Of a stretch of 64,000 nt of DNA, positions 48,593 through 60,044 are shown piece by piece. Position numbers and translations under genes: made by a program. The notes under the pieces were generated by a model. It made no database searches. It was not told the origin of the DNA and saw only the letters and a list, made by a program, of their open reading frames with translations. Location of the stretch: contig CAJNDS010002079.1 in NCBI GenBank assembly GCA_905221605.1, positions 2,286,501-2,350,500 of the forward strand, read 5' to 3'. This DNA comes from Symbiodinium natans. Taxonomy: Eukaryota; Sar; Dinophyceae; Suessiales; Symbiodiniaceae. The stretch's first letter is position 1; each line of letters opens with the position of its first letter.

Positions 48593-48824
48593 AGGATAAA
48601 AAGAAATTGTATGTGGTATCATCGTGAATGTCCCACATTATTTGTCTAAACAGCTCGCAAGCCGAGCGTAAGTAAATACGTTCAAGGCGCCCTTGAAAAC
48701 CCAACTATTCAATTCACTTAAACCTCGGGATTCCAAGCTATTTGTCCCCCCCTCCCAACCTCAGCTCCAGTTGCAGCCCCACCCAGCCTCAGCCCCCAGC
48801 CCCCCAGCGCCCCCCAGTGATAGC

Positions 48825-49030
48825 AAAGCAAAAAGCAAAACTCGCTCAAAACTTTCGCCCAAAACCCGCCCCGCCCAAAACCCGCCCCAAACTCTAGACA
48901 CAGACCCTACACAATTTCTTTGCCTAAAGCAAAAAAGAAAACTCGCTCAAAACCCGCCCAAAACCCGCCCAAAACTTTCGCCCAAAACCCGCCCAAAACT
49001 CCGGACACAAACCCTATACAATTTCTATAA
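48825..49030. repeat. Tandem AAAACCCGCCC repeats
   Basis: Two copies of about 107 bases, each with AAAACCCGCCC 11-mers and ending GACACA(G/A)ACCCTA(C/T)ACAATTTCT. The open Lys/Pro-rich frame over this region is repeat-derived and I do not call it a gene. Confidence 0.75.
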
Positions 49031-49361
49031 ACCTCGTAAAGCCCGAAGGGCCCCTGAAATTTTGGGAGCCGTCAGGTCGGCGAAGGATCCCTGGACTACT
49101 TGGGGGAGTACCATTGTTTTTTGTTTTGTTTCGAGGGTTAGGGATCAGGGTTTAGGGTTTTGAGGGGGGAGTGGGGGTCGCATCCCTGGTTTAGGGTTTA
49201 GGGTTCAGGGCTTGGGGCAGCTGACCCCGACATTTTAGGGCTCAGGGCAGGTTTGGAGTGTATGTTAGGGTTTTGCGAGTCGCCTATTACAAGCCTTAAA
49301 GCTCAAACCCTAACAGTTGGGGCTTAAGCTATGCAGTAGCCTAAACTCGGGTGCCACAGCA

Positions 49362-49432
49362 GAATGCGCCTCCGAAGCCCATGATGCCCCAAGCGTTCGT
49401 GGTGAACAATGCGCCAGACTTCCCAGGGTGTG
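49362..49432 (+). CDS. Putative exon, unknown
   Basis: The frame reads VPQQNAPPKPMMPQAFVVNN and APDFPG, with TTTAGGG following. Pro/Gln-rich linker-like; no family. Confidence 0.3.
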
Positions 49433-49435
49433 TAG

Positions 49436-49545
49436 GGTTTAGGGTTTCCTAGGCTTAGGGTTTAGGGTTTAGGTTTAGGGTTTAGGGTTTAGGGTTTAGG
49501 GTTTAGGGTTCAGGGTTTAGGGTTTAGGGTTTAGGGTTTAGGGTG
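49436..49545 (+). repeat. TTTAGGG array
   Basis: About 14 units after the 49362 island. Confidence 0.95.
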
Positions 49546-49602
49546 AAAGGCCTTTGGTGGTTTCTGAGGGTTGGGTGGAGAGGGTTTGAGGGCTCAGGGT
49601 TT

Positions 49603-49714
49603 ACTTGGTGGTTCATGGGTACTTGTAAGTAGGATTACAAGTAGGGTATCTATTGTAAGAACCTTATTAAGGGTACTTATAACCCCACTTCTAAATACCC
49701 ATGAACCTTCAAGT
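49603..49714. mobile_element. MITE-like element (family C)
   Basis: ACTTGGTGGTTCATGGGTA at the left is matched inverted by TACCCATGAACCTTCAAGT at the right (three mismatches). A shorter copy lies at 8949-9027. No certain target duplication. Confidence 0.7.
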
Positions 49715-49947
49715 AGGGCGTGCTTTCAGGATTCTCCGCATTCTAAGAAGCTTGGAATCCCCCCTTCCCTCCCCCCCACCCCACCCAAATCCGACCACCC
49801 CTCCGCCCCCCTCTCCAACACCTTGAGACCCTAACTTCTAGCCCCGAAGACTCTTGACATTGGAACGCCTGGGCAACTTTCAACTGTTGCGGATTGTGAA
49901 ACCTAGGCCGTGAGCAAATGTAGGGTGTGTAGGAAAGCGAGCTTCAG

Positions 49948-50052
49948 TCGACAAATACACCCACCGCTCAGGCCAGTGAGTTGGATGAAGCATGCTTCGA
50001 AGATCAGCTGCCATCGACCACGCCGAAAATGGAGTTCATGCCGGAGGTTTGA
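49948..50052 (+). CDS. Putative terminal exon, unknown
   Basis: After GCTTCAG the frame reads STNTPTAQASELDEACFEDQ, then LPSTTPKMEFMPEV and TGA at 50050. It is an acidic, unstructured-looking C-terminus. Another + frame is also open, so confidence is limited. Confidence 0.35.
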   Translation, partial: STNTPTAQASELDEACFEDQLPSTTPKMEFMPEV

Positions 50053-50149
50053 GCGCGGTCCCCCTCTCAATATTTATCTTATATACATACACATCTATAT
50101 ATATATATATATATGAAAGAGCAGCCTTTAGGGTCTATTTAGCTCATTC

Positions 50150-51680
50150 CTTTTTTTAATAAGCAGAAAATAATTTAATATATTTAAATAAATTAAACTA
50201 TTTAAATAGAGAGAGCTTAATTAAATTATTTAAATCCTACGCCCTATTTTTTTGAATAAGTAAGGCGTCGGATTTAAATAATTTAATTGGCTCTGTGCTT
50301 GTCTATACTCACCTCCCACCACAATTAAATTAATTTAAACGATTTAAACGATTTAAACGATTTAAACGATTTAATTGGGTCCAATTAAATCGTTTAAATC
50401 CTACGGTCCAATTAAATTATTTAATTGAGGCGTCGGATTTAAACGATTTAATTGGGCCCAATTAAATTGTTTAAATCCTACGGTCGAATTAAATTATTTA
50501 ATTGAGGCGTCGGATTTAAACGATTTAATTGGACCCAATTAAATCGTTTAAATCCTACGGTCTATTTAAATTATTTAATTGAGGCGTCGGATTTAAACGA
50601 TTTAATTGGACCCAATTAAATCGTTTAAATCGTTTAAATCGTTTAAATCGTTTAAATTAATTTAATTGTGGGGGGACTCAGCCAAGCCATAAACCAATTA
50701 AATCATTTAAATCCTACGGTCTAATTAAATTATTTAATTGAGGCGTCGGATTTAAATAATTTAATTGGCTCTGTGCCTGTCTGTACTCACCTCCCACCAC
50801 AATTAAATTAATTTAAACGATTTAAATTTAAACGATTTAAACGATTTAAACGATTTAATTGGGCCCAATTAAATCGTTTAAATCCTACGGTCCAATTAAA
50901 TTATTTAATTGAGGCGTCGGATTTAAACGATTTAATTGGACCCAATTAAATCGTTTAAATCCTACGGTCGAATTAAATTATTTAATTGAGGCGTCGGATT
51001 TAAACGATTTAATTGGACCCAATTAAATCGTTTAAATCGTTTAAATCGTTTAAATCGTTTAAATTAATTTAATTGTGGGGGGACTCAGCCAAGCCATAAA
51101 CCAATTAAATCATTTAAATCCTACGGTCTAATTAAATTATTTAATTGAGGCGTCGGATTTAAATAATTTAATTGGCTCTGTGCCTGTCTGTATTCACCTC
51201 CCACCACAATTAAATTAATTTAAACGATTTAAACGATTTAAACGATTTAAACGATTTAAACGATTTAAACGATTTAATTGGGCCCAACTAAATCGTTTAA
51301 ATCCTACGGTCCAATTAAATTATTTAATTGAGGCGTCGGATTTAAACGATTTAATTGGACCCAATTAAATCGTTTAAATCCTACGGTCGAATTAAATTAT
51401 TTAATTGAGGCGTCGGATTTAAACGATTTAATTGGACCCAATTAAATCGTTTAAATCGTTTAAATCGTTTAAATCGTTTAAATTAATTTAATTGTGGTGG
51501 GAGGTGAGTACAGACAGGCACAGAGCCAATTAAATTATTTAAATCCGACGCCTCAATTAAATAATTTCATTAGACCGTAGGATTTAAATGATTTAATTGG
51601 TTTATGGCTTGGCTGAGTCCCCCCACAATTAAATTGTGCCTGTCTGTACTCACCTCCCACCACAATTAAATTAATTTTAA
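50150..51680. repeat. AT-rich palindromic higher-order repeat
   Basis: Built from CGTTTAAAT/ATTTAAACG 9-mers, AATTAAATTATTTAATTGAG and the spacer words CCTACGGTC and GGCGTCGGA. A larger unit containing CTCTGTGCCTGTCTGTACTC recurs at about 50290, 50768 and 51175 and is inverted near 51500, so the block holds long inverted repeats. No open frames of note. Confidence 0.95.
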
Positions 51681-51682
51681 CG

Positions 51683-52160
51683 ATTAATTCTTTTACCCCA
51701 CCCCCCCAGCCCTCCTCCACCTTTCGTGCCCTCTACCTTAAAAACGAAGGCTTGTACTTGCACTTGTACTTGTAATGTACTCTGATAGGCGCAGAGTGTG
51801 CCTAGGTCACTTGAGAAGTTTTGAGTGGTGCAGCAAACCCAGCTGATGCTCATGATTTCTCTGTCTCCCTATATATGGGCGATGGAACGGGTGTCCTTTT
51901 TGATCGTTTTCTGCATTTTGAATGGAGAAAAAGGACCCCCCAAGAAGGAAAAGTAACATAAGAAAAAGGGAGGGACATTGAAGAGCTCCTCTCTTTATTT
52001 AGTCATTCCCTGTCCTCTCTTCGTATCTGTTGTTTTTCTTAGTCGCTTCAAAACGCAAAATAAGGGAAAGGCGATTTCCTGAAGAGGAAGAAGGGCACCT
52101 ATCTGTGAATAGCAAGATTGGCTTTTTCTAATTAGGGAGAGACAAGGGAGTTATAAAAAG
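51683..52160 (+). repeat. Direct repeat flanking the 87-bp array, left copy
   Basis: Begins ATTCTTTTACCCCACCCCCC and includes GAAGGCTTGTACTTGCACTT and AGTTTTGAGTGGTGCAGC; repeats at 53149-53660 with an extra 43-base internal duplication there. Confidence 0.9.
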
Positions 52161-52368
52161 CTTTGATTAAAGAAATTACATAATTTAAACCATTTAAATA
52201 GTTCAAATAATGTAAATAACTTATATAGTTTAAATAGTTTAAATCCGAAAAGAGGGGGGAACCACCCTCCCCGCCCCCTAAGAATTAAATAATTAAAATA
52301 ATTTCAATCCGAAACCTCCCCGTCGTACTTAAAAAATTAGTCATTATTAAATTCTTGGAAGGGGGGGA

Positions 52369-53050
52369 AGCTCCGGGCAAAACTTGGCCAAATCGAGCCG
52401 CGCATTTCTCATCGCATACGAAGAGCTGCCCGATTTGGCCAAATTTTGCCCGAAGGCTGCCCGGCAAAATTTGGCTAAATCGAGCCGCGCCTTTCTCATC
52501 GCCTACGAAGAGCAGCCCGATTTGGCCAAATTTTGCCCGAAAGCTGCTCGGCAAAATTTGGCCAAATCGAGCCGCGCATTTCTCATCGCCTACGAAGAGC
52601 AGCCCGATTTGGCCAAATTTTGCCCGAAAGCTGCTCGGCAAAATTTGGCCAAATCGAGCCGCGCATTTCTCATCGCCTACGAAGCGCAGCCCGATTTGGC
52701 CAAATTTTGCCCGAAAGCTGCCCGGCAAAATTTGGCCAAATCGAGCCGCGCCTTTCTCATCGCGTACGAAGAGCCTGATTTGGCCAAATTTTGCCCGAAA
52801 GTTGCCCGGCAAAATTTGGCCAAATCGAGCCGCACCTTTCTCATCGCCTACGAAGAGCAGCCCGATTTGGCCAAATTTTGCCCGGAGGCTGCCCGGCAAA
52901 ATTTGGCCAAATCGAGCCGCGCATTTCTCATCGCGTACGACGAGCAGCTCGATTTGGCCAAATTTTGCCCGCAGACTGTCCGGCAAAATTTGGCCAAATC
53001 CAGCCGCACGTTTCCCATTGTTGGGCCCTTTGGGGCCGTTTTTTTGAGGC
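52369..53050 (+). repeat. 87-bp tandem repeat, seven units, each a hairpin
   Basis: Each unit contains GATTTGGCCAAATTTTGCCC and, after a 9-13 base loop, GGCAAAATTTGGCCAAATC, i.e. a 19-base inverted repeat. The 87-base period (29 codons) keeps three frames open: + PDLAKFCPKAARQNLAKSSR, + SPTKSSPIWPNFARKL, and minus RFGQILPGSFRAKFGQIG. Substitutions between units do not clearly favour one frame. The minus frame (52285-53112, 275 codons) is longest. I class it as a repeat that might be translated rather than a gene. The unit ends with TTGGGCCCTTTGGGGCC...GGGCCCAAAGGG, another hairpin. Confidence 0.85.
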
Positions 53051-53148
53051 CGAATTGGGCCCAAAGGGCAAATGTTGCCCAAAATTAGCCAAAGGAGAAA
53101 AAAAGAGCCCACTTCATAAACTGTATAAACCTTATAAGTGGTTTTATA

Positions 53149-53660
53149 TAATTCTTTTACCCCACCCCCCCCAGCCCTCCTCCACCTTTCGTGCCCTCTA
53201 CATCAAAAACGAAGGCTTGTACTTGCACTTGTACTTGTAATGTACTCTGATAGGCGCAGAGTGCGCCTATGTACTTGTAATGTACTCTGATAGGCGCAGA
53301 GTGCGCCTAGGTCACTTGAGAAGTTTTGAGTGGTGCAGCAAACCCAGCTGATGCTCATGATTTCTCTGTCTCCCTATATATGGGCGATGGAACGGGTGTC
53401 CTTTTTGATCGTTTTCTGCATCTTCAAGGGAGGAAAAAGGACCCCCCAAGAAGGAAAAGTAACATAAGAAAAAGGGAGGGACATTGAAGAGCTCCTCTCT
53501 TTACCTAGTCATTCCCTGTCCTCTCTTCTTATCTGTTGTTTTTCTTAGTCGCTTCAAAACGCAAATAAGGGAAAGGCGATTTCCTGAAGAGGAAGAAGGG
53601 CACCTATCTGTGAATAGCAAGATTGGCTTTTTAAAATTAGGGAGAGACAAGGGAGATATA
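53149..53660 (+). repeat. Direct repeat flanking the 87-bp array, right copy
   Basis: See 51683-52160. TGTACTTGTAATGTACTCTG is tandemly duplicated here (43-base period). Confidence 0.9.
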
Positions 53661-56600
53661 TAAAGCTTTGCGACAAGTTTTGTCACTCCGTCTCCTTGCT
53701 TCCTGTCTGTTCTATTCCTTGCAGAGATAAGGGAAAGAGGATAGATAAAGAAGAGCGCCATCTTCTTTGCTCCTTGTTTTGTCTCTCCCTCTCCTTTATT
53801 CATCTCTCTTCCATTCTTTTCTTGGCTCTTCCCATTAAAATTGTGTTCTTTTTATCGCTCATCTCTCCTTCTCTTTCCCTTCTCTTCTCCTGTTCCCCTT
53901 TATATGACAAAAAACACAAGAAAGGAAGAACAGGAGGGGAATGGAAGCCCTTTTCCTGTCTTCTCCTGTTGCAATGAATAAGGAAAAGAGCATAGGAGAT
54001 AAGGAAGGGAATTGAAGAGTAAATGGGCGATGGAACGGGTGTTCTTTTTGATAGTTTTCTGCATCTTCAAGGGAGAAAAAGGACATCCCCCCAGAAGGAA
54101 AAGTAACATAAGAGATAGGGAGGAAAATTGAAGAGCTCCTCTCTTTACCTAGTCATTCCCTGTCCTCTCTTCTTATCTGTTGTTTTTCTTATTCGCTTCA
54201 AAAAGCAAAATAAGGGAAAGACGATTCCCTGAAGAGGAAGAAGGGCACCTATCTATCTGTGAATAGCAAGATTGGTTTTTTCTAATTAGGGAGAGACAAG
54301 GGAGATATATAAAGCTTTGCGACAAGTCTTGTCACTCCGTCTCCTTGCTTCCTGTCTGTTCTATTCCTTGCAGAGATAAGGGAGAGAGGATAGATAAAGA
54401 AGAGTGCCATCTTCTTTGCGCCTTGTTTTGTCTCTCCCTCTCCTTTATTCATCTCTCTTCTATTCTTTTCTTGGCTCTTCCCATTAAAATTGTGTTCTTT
54501 TTATCTCTCCTCGCTCCTTCTCTTTCCCTTCTCTTCTCCTGTTCCCCCTTAATTGACAAAAACGCAAGAAAGGAAGAACAAGAGGGGAATGGAGGCCCTG
54601 TTCTTTTCACAATGGATGGGGCAAGTGAGCGGGGTTGGCTCCTTGCCCGTAGACCCTCCCCATGCTTCAGCAAATTCTTCCTCTCGCCCTATCGCCTCTG
54701 TTCTTTTCTTTGTTCCCAAACGGAAAAAGTGAACGGGTTCCTGAAGACGAGAGAGGGCGCCTGTTTTTCATTATAGAGGCAAAAGGGCAAGACAAGCAAG
54801 GGAGAGATGATAGATAAAGAAGAGTGCCATCCGTCTCCTTGTTTCTTGTCTTTTCTCTTCTTTTCAATACCCTTCCAGAAAATTAAAATGACCTCCTTGT
54901 TGTCTCTCCTCTCTCACTTCTCTTTCCCTTCTCTCCTTCTGCTTCCGTTTAGCTGTAAACCACAAGAAAGCCTTCTCCTTTTCATAATTCTTCCTGCTTA
55001 GTTTTTCTTATTTCGAAAAGAAAAAGGGAAGGGAGAGATAAGGGAGAGGGGATGGATTAAGAAGAGCGCCATCTTCTTTGCAACTTGTTTTGTCTCTCCC
55101 TCTCCTTTATTCATCTCTCTTCCATTCTTTTCTTGGCTCTTCCCCTTAAAATTGTGTTCCTTTCATCGCTCCTCTCTCCTTCTCTTCCCCTTCTCTTCTC
55201 CTGTTCCCCTTTATATGACAAAAACACAAGAAAGGAAGAACAAGAGGGGAATGGAGGCCCTTTTCCTGTCTTCTCCTGTTGCAATGAATAAGGAAAAGAG
55301 CATAGGAGATAAGGAAGGGAATTGAAGAGTAAATGGGCGATGGAACGGGTGTTCTTTTTGATAGTTTTCTGCATCTTCAAGGGAGAAAAAAGGACATCCC
55401 CCAAGGAGGAAAAGTAACATAAGAGATAGGGAGGAAAATTGAAGAGCTACTCTCTTTACCTAGTCATTCCCTGTCCTCTCTTCTTATCTGTTGTTTTTCT
55501 TATTCGCTTCAAAAAGCCAAATAAGGGAAAGGCGATTTCCTGAAGAGGAAGAAGGGCACCTATCTATCTGTGAATAGCAAGATTGGTTTTTTCTAATTAG
55601 GGAGAGACAAGGGAGATATATAAAGCTTTGCGACAAGTTTTGTCACTCCGTCTCCTTGCTTCCTGTCTGTTCTATTCCTTGCAGAGATAAGGGAGAGAGG
55701 ATAGATAAAGAAGAGTGCCATCTTCTTTGCGCCTTGTTTTGTCTCTCCCTCTCCTTTATTCATCTCTCTTCTATTCTTTTCTTGGCTCTTCCCATTAAAA
55801 TTGTGTTCTTTTTATCTCTCCTCTCTCCTTCTCTTCCCCTTCTCTTCTCCTGTTCCCCTTTATATGACAAAAACACAAGAAAGGAAGAACAAGAGGGGAA
55901 TGGAGGCCCTTTTCCTGTCTTCTCCTCTTGCAATGAATAAGGAAAAGAGCATAAGAGATAAGGAAGGGAATTGAAGAGTAAATGGGCGATGGAACGGGTG
56001 TTCTTTTTGATAGTTTTCTGCATCTTCAAGGGAGAAAAAAGGACATCCCCCAAGGAGGAAAAGTAACATAAGAGATAGGGAGGAAAATTGAAGAGCTCCT
56101 CTCTTTACCTAGTCATTCCCTGTCCTCTCTTCTTATCTCTTGTTTTTCTTATTCGCTTCAAAAAGCCAAATAAAGGAAAGGCGATTTCCTGAAGAGGAAG
56201 AAGGGCGCCTATCTATCTGTGAATAGCAAGATTGGTTTTTTCTAATTAGGGAGAGACAAGGGAGATATATAAAGCTTTGCGACAAGTTTTGTCACTCCGT
56301 CTCCTTGCTTCCTGTCTGTTCTATTCCTTGCAGAGATAAGGGAGAGAGGATAGATAAAGAAGAGTGCCATCTTCTTTGCGCCTTGTTTTGTCTCTCCCTC
56401 TCCTTTATTCATCTCTCTTCTATTCTTTTCTTGGCTCTTCCCATTAAAATTGTGTTCTTTTTATCTCTCCTCGCTCCTTCTCTTTCCCTTCTCTTCTCCT
56501 GTTCCCCCTGAAATGACAAAAACGCAAGAAAGGAAGAACAAGAGGGGAATGGAGGCCCTGTTCTTTTCACAATGGATGGGGCAAGTGAGCGGGGTTGGCT

Positions 56601-57640
56601 CCTTGCCCGTAGACCCTCCCCATGCTTCAGCAAATTCTTCCTCTCGCCCTATCGCCTCTGTTCTTTTCCTTGTTCCCAAACGGAAAAAGTGAACGGGTTC
56701 CTGAAGACGAGAGAGGGCGCCTTTTTTTCATTATAGAGGGAAAAGGGAAAGACAAGCAAGGGAGAGATGATAGATAAAGATCAGTGCCATCCGTCTCCTT
56801 GTTTCTTGTCTTTTCTCTTCTTTTCAATACCCTTCCAGAAAATTAAAATGACCTCCTTGTTGTCTCTCCTCTCTCACTTCTCTTTCCTTTCTCTCCTTCT
56901 GTTTCCGTTTAGCTGATAAACCACAAGAAAGGAACTTGTATGATAAGGGCAGTGGGAGGGTAAGCAGAGGGTGACTCCTTGCGTGTGGACCTTGCCATAC
57001 TTCATCATATCACTCTTTTCGGCCTATCTCTTCTGCTCTTTTCCTTACCCTTCTCCTTTTCATAATTCTTCCTGCTTAGTTTTTCTTATTTCGAAAAGAA
57101 AAAGGGAAGGGAGAGATAAGGGAGAGGGGATGGATTAAGAAGAGCGCCATCTTCTTTGCAACTTGTTTTGTCTCTCCCTCTCCTTTATTCATCTCTCTTC
57201 CATTCTTTTCTTGGCTCTTCCCATTAAAAGTGTGTTCCTTTCATCGCTCCTCTCTCCTTCTCTTTCTCCTGTTCCCCTTTATATGACAAAAACACAAGAA
57301 AGGAAGAACAAGAGGGGAATGGAGGCCCTTTTCCTGTCTTCTCCTGTTGCAATGACTAAAGAAAAAAGCATAGGAGATAAGGAAGGGAATTGAAGAGTAA
57401 ATGGGCGATGGAACGGGTGTTCCTTTTGATAGTTTTCTGCATCTTCAAGGGAGAAAAAAAAGGACATCCCCCAAGAAGGAAAAGTAACGCACAATTGAAG
57501 AGCCCCTCTCTTTACCTAGTCATTCCCTGTCCTCTCTTCTTATCTGTTGTTTTTCTTATTCGCTTCAAAAAGCAAAATTTGGGAAAGGCGATTTCCTGAA
57601 GTGGAAGAAGGGCACTTATCTATCTGCGAAGAGCAAGATT
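53330..57640. repeat. Pyrimidine-rich higher-order satellite, about 650-bp units
   Basis: The landmark CTTGCTTCCTGTCTGTTCTA occurs at about 53691, 54340, 55651 and 56300 (steps 649, 1311, 649), and ATGGGCGATGGAACGGGTGT at about 54020, 55334, 55981 and 57400. Units are highly similar, so amplification is recent. The recurrent open frame MLPVCSIPCRDKGERIDKEE, then CHLLCALFCLSLSF, is a satellite by-product. Confidence 0.95.
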
Positions 57641-57665
57641 GGTTTTTTTCTAATTAGGGAGAGAC

Positions 57666-57771
57666 TTGCCCCGCCTGAGCCTCCCTGGCCTGCTTGTTGT
57701 GGCCACATTCCGCTACAGTTGCCCCGCCTGAGCCTCCCTGGCCTGCTTGTTGTGGCCACATTCCGGTACAG
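57666..57771 (+). repeat. 53-bp tandem duplication
   Basis: TTGCCCCGCCTGAGCCTCCC...GTGGCCACATTCCG(C/G)TACAG twice, one mismatch. A GC-rich insert within the satellite block. Confidence 0.95.
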
Positions 57772-57779
57772 TTGCGCTT

Positions 57780-59050
57780 CCAGAAAAATGCCGTCCAAGT
57801 CATCTCTCCTCTCTCACTTCCCTTTCCCTTTTCTCCTTCTGTTTCCTTTCAACTGATACAGCGCAAGAAAGGAACTTGTATGATAAGGCAGTGGAAGGGT
57901 AAGCAGAGGGTGACTCCTGGCGCGTGGACCTTGCCATACTTCATCATACCCCTCCTATCGGCCTATCCTTTCCGTTCCTTTCCGTCCCCTTCTCCTTCTC
58001 ATAGTTCTTCCTTTTTGTTTTCTTATTTCGAAAAGAAAGAGGGCAGGGAGAGATAAGGGGGAGAGGATAGATAAAGAAGAGTGCCATCTTCTCTGCGCCT
58101 TATTTTGTCTCTCCCTCTCCTTTATTCATCTCTCTTCTATTCTTTTCTTTGCTCTTCCCAGTACAAATGCAATCCTTGTTGTCTCTCCTCTCTTCTTCTC
58201 TCTCCCTTCTCTTCTCCTGTTCCCCTTGATATGACAAAAACACAAGAAAGGAAGAACAAGAGGGGAATGGAGGCCCTGTTCCTTTCTTTTCCTGTTTCAA
58301 TGGATGGGGAAACTGAGCGGGGTTGGCTCCTTGTCCGTAGACCCTCCCCATGCTTCAGCAAATCCCTCCTCTCGCCCTATCGCCTCTGTTCTTTCCTTGT
58401 TCCCAAATGGAAAAAGAAAACGGGTTCCTTTGCATGTTCATTGTTCTTCCTTTTGTTTTCTATTTGACAGGGAAAAGAACAAGAGAAGAAAGATGAAAAC
58501 GAGCACCATCTTCTCTTAGCCTGATTTTGCACCTCCCTCTCCTGTCTTCATTTCTCTTCCATTCTTTTCATTGCTCTTTCCATTAAAATTGCATTCCTTT
58601 TGATCTCTCCTCTCTCCTTTCTCTCTCCCTTCCCGTCTCCTGTTCTCTTTGAATTTCAAAAACACACAAAAGGAAGCTTCTTTTCCTTATTGAATGAAAA
58701 AGAAAAAGAAGAAAAGAGATAGGGAAAGACACTGAAGAGCTCCACTGCCTATTGTTTCATTCCCTTTCCTCTCTTTCTATGTGTTGTTTTCCTTGTCGTT
58801 TCAGAAAGCAAGCAAAATACGGGCAAGGGGGCTTCCTGAAGAGGAGAGAGATCTGCGAAGACCAAAAAAAGTCTTGTCTTTTGAATTATAGAGGGAAACG
58901 GGAGAGGCAAGGAAGGGAGAGATGATAGATAAAGAAGAGTGCCATCCGTCTCCTTGTTTCTTGTCTTTTCTTTTCAATACCCTTCCAGAAAATTAAAATG
59001 GCCTCCTTGTTGTCTCTCCTCTCTCACTTCTCTTTCCCTTCTGCCGCAGC
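57780..59050. repeat. Pyrimidine-rich satellite, right part
   Basis: Same family as 40023-43870; for example GGTAAGCAGAGGGTGACTCC and GGCAAGGGGGCTTCCTGAAG recur in both. No gene. From 59050 to 59480 the sequence is unique, A/T-rich, with no recognisable feature. Confidence 0.85.
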
Positions 59051-59705
59051 CAAACAGCGACTTTTTCACGCAGGCTGAAAAAAGAACACGCATACACAGA
59101 CAGCAAAGAGAAACAAATGAAAATAAGAATAACCAGAAATTCGCAGTTCGTAATGGCGTGCGGCTAGGCCTAGAACCGCTGGGCATGAGATTTGCGTGCC
59201 ATATGTAGGTGTAAATATGTATTTTTGTATTACGATGTTTATATTCGCTCTTTTAAAGCAATAAGAAAAACCCAAAGCTAAATAGACCCTAAAGGCGGCG
59301 GGCTCATATATGTATACATAGATATGTTGCTTCTCACATAAAAGCATGTTTGCATACATCTACGCACATTCTCTCTGAATACACATATGAACATTTAAGT
59401 ACGGGTGGCATTTGGTTGGCCGTGCCCTCCCGCTTCTAGCCATACCAGGCCTTCCTACCTTCACTCTCTCCAGGATTGTTCAGGGTTTAGGATTTAAGGT
59501 TTAGGATGGTTTATGTGTTAGAAGGCCTTCACCCCTACCCTTGTATTGATTTTTAGGGTTTGGGGTTCAACCCCACGCACCAATCTCGAAGCTTACTGGT
59601 TCATGGTTCTAAGTAGGGAATTCGGGTCATGGGGTGCCGGTGCAATCCCTTAAAGGGGCATAGAAAGAACCTCGTTCCTGAATTTCCTACGAAGAACTCG
59701 CAACC

Positions 59706-59778
59706 ACCCTAAACCCTAAACCCTAAACCCTAAACCCTAAACCCTAAACCCTAAACCCTAAACCCTAAACCCTAAGCC
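59706..59778 (-). repeat. CCCTAAA array, about 10 units
   Basis: Perfect units upstream of the 59817 island. Confidence 0.95.
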
Positions 59779-59816
59779 CCAACCCCAGCAAAGCGTTTGC
59801 GACGGGTCGGTCTCAG

Positions 59817-59904
59817 GTTACGACGAAGCTACCAACTCCTGCGTCAACAGGGAGACCTTGCCGGCCACCTGCTCAACTTCTCGAATAGGACCCTTTCAAG
59901 GAGG
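59817..59904 (+). CDS. Putative exon, helical
   Basis: After GGTCTCAG|G the frame reads LRRSYQLLRQQGDLAGHLLN, then FSNRTLSRR. TTTAGGG follows at 59905. No family recognised. Confidence 0.4.
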
Positions 59905-59997
59905 GTTTAAGGTTTAGGGTTTAGGGTTGGGGTTTAGGGGGTTTAGGGTTTAGGGTTTGGGGTTTGGGGTTTGGGGTTTGGGGTTTGGGGTGTAGGG
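59905..59997 (+). repeat. TTTAGGG / TTTGGGG array
   Basis: About 13 units, TTTGGGG variants at the 3' half. Confidence 0.9.
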
Positions 59998-60044
59998 CCC
60001 CCTGAGTAATAAGTAGAGTTTGAAGGACCCGGCATGGCTTCTGA

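Larger units (their letters stand above)
50117..59300. repeat. 9.2-kb gene-poor block flanked by inverted 20-mers
   Basis: GCCTTTAGGGTCTATTTAGC occurs at about 50122-50141 and inverted (GCTAAATAGACCCTAAAGGC) at about 59277-59296. Similarity extends outward (TATATGAAAGAGC against the inverted TATATGAGCCCGCC). A related word TTTAGGGTCTATTTAG lies at about 35687 beside the integrase remnant. Between the ends lie only satellites, palindromes and the 87-bp repeat. Confidence 0.6.

Noticed and set aside
53696-56511. Recurrent small secreted-like proteins (MLPVCSIPCRDKGERIDKEE...)
   Set aside because: They recur with the satellite unit, lack codon bias and come purely from pyrimidine-rich DNA.
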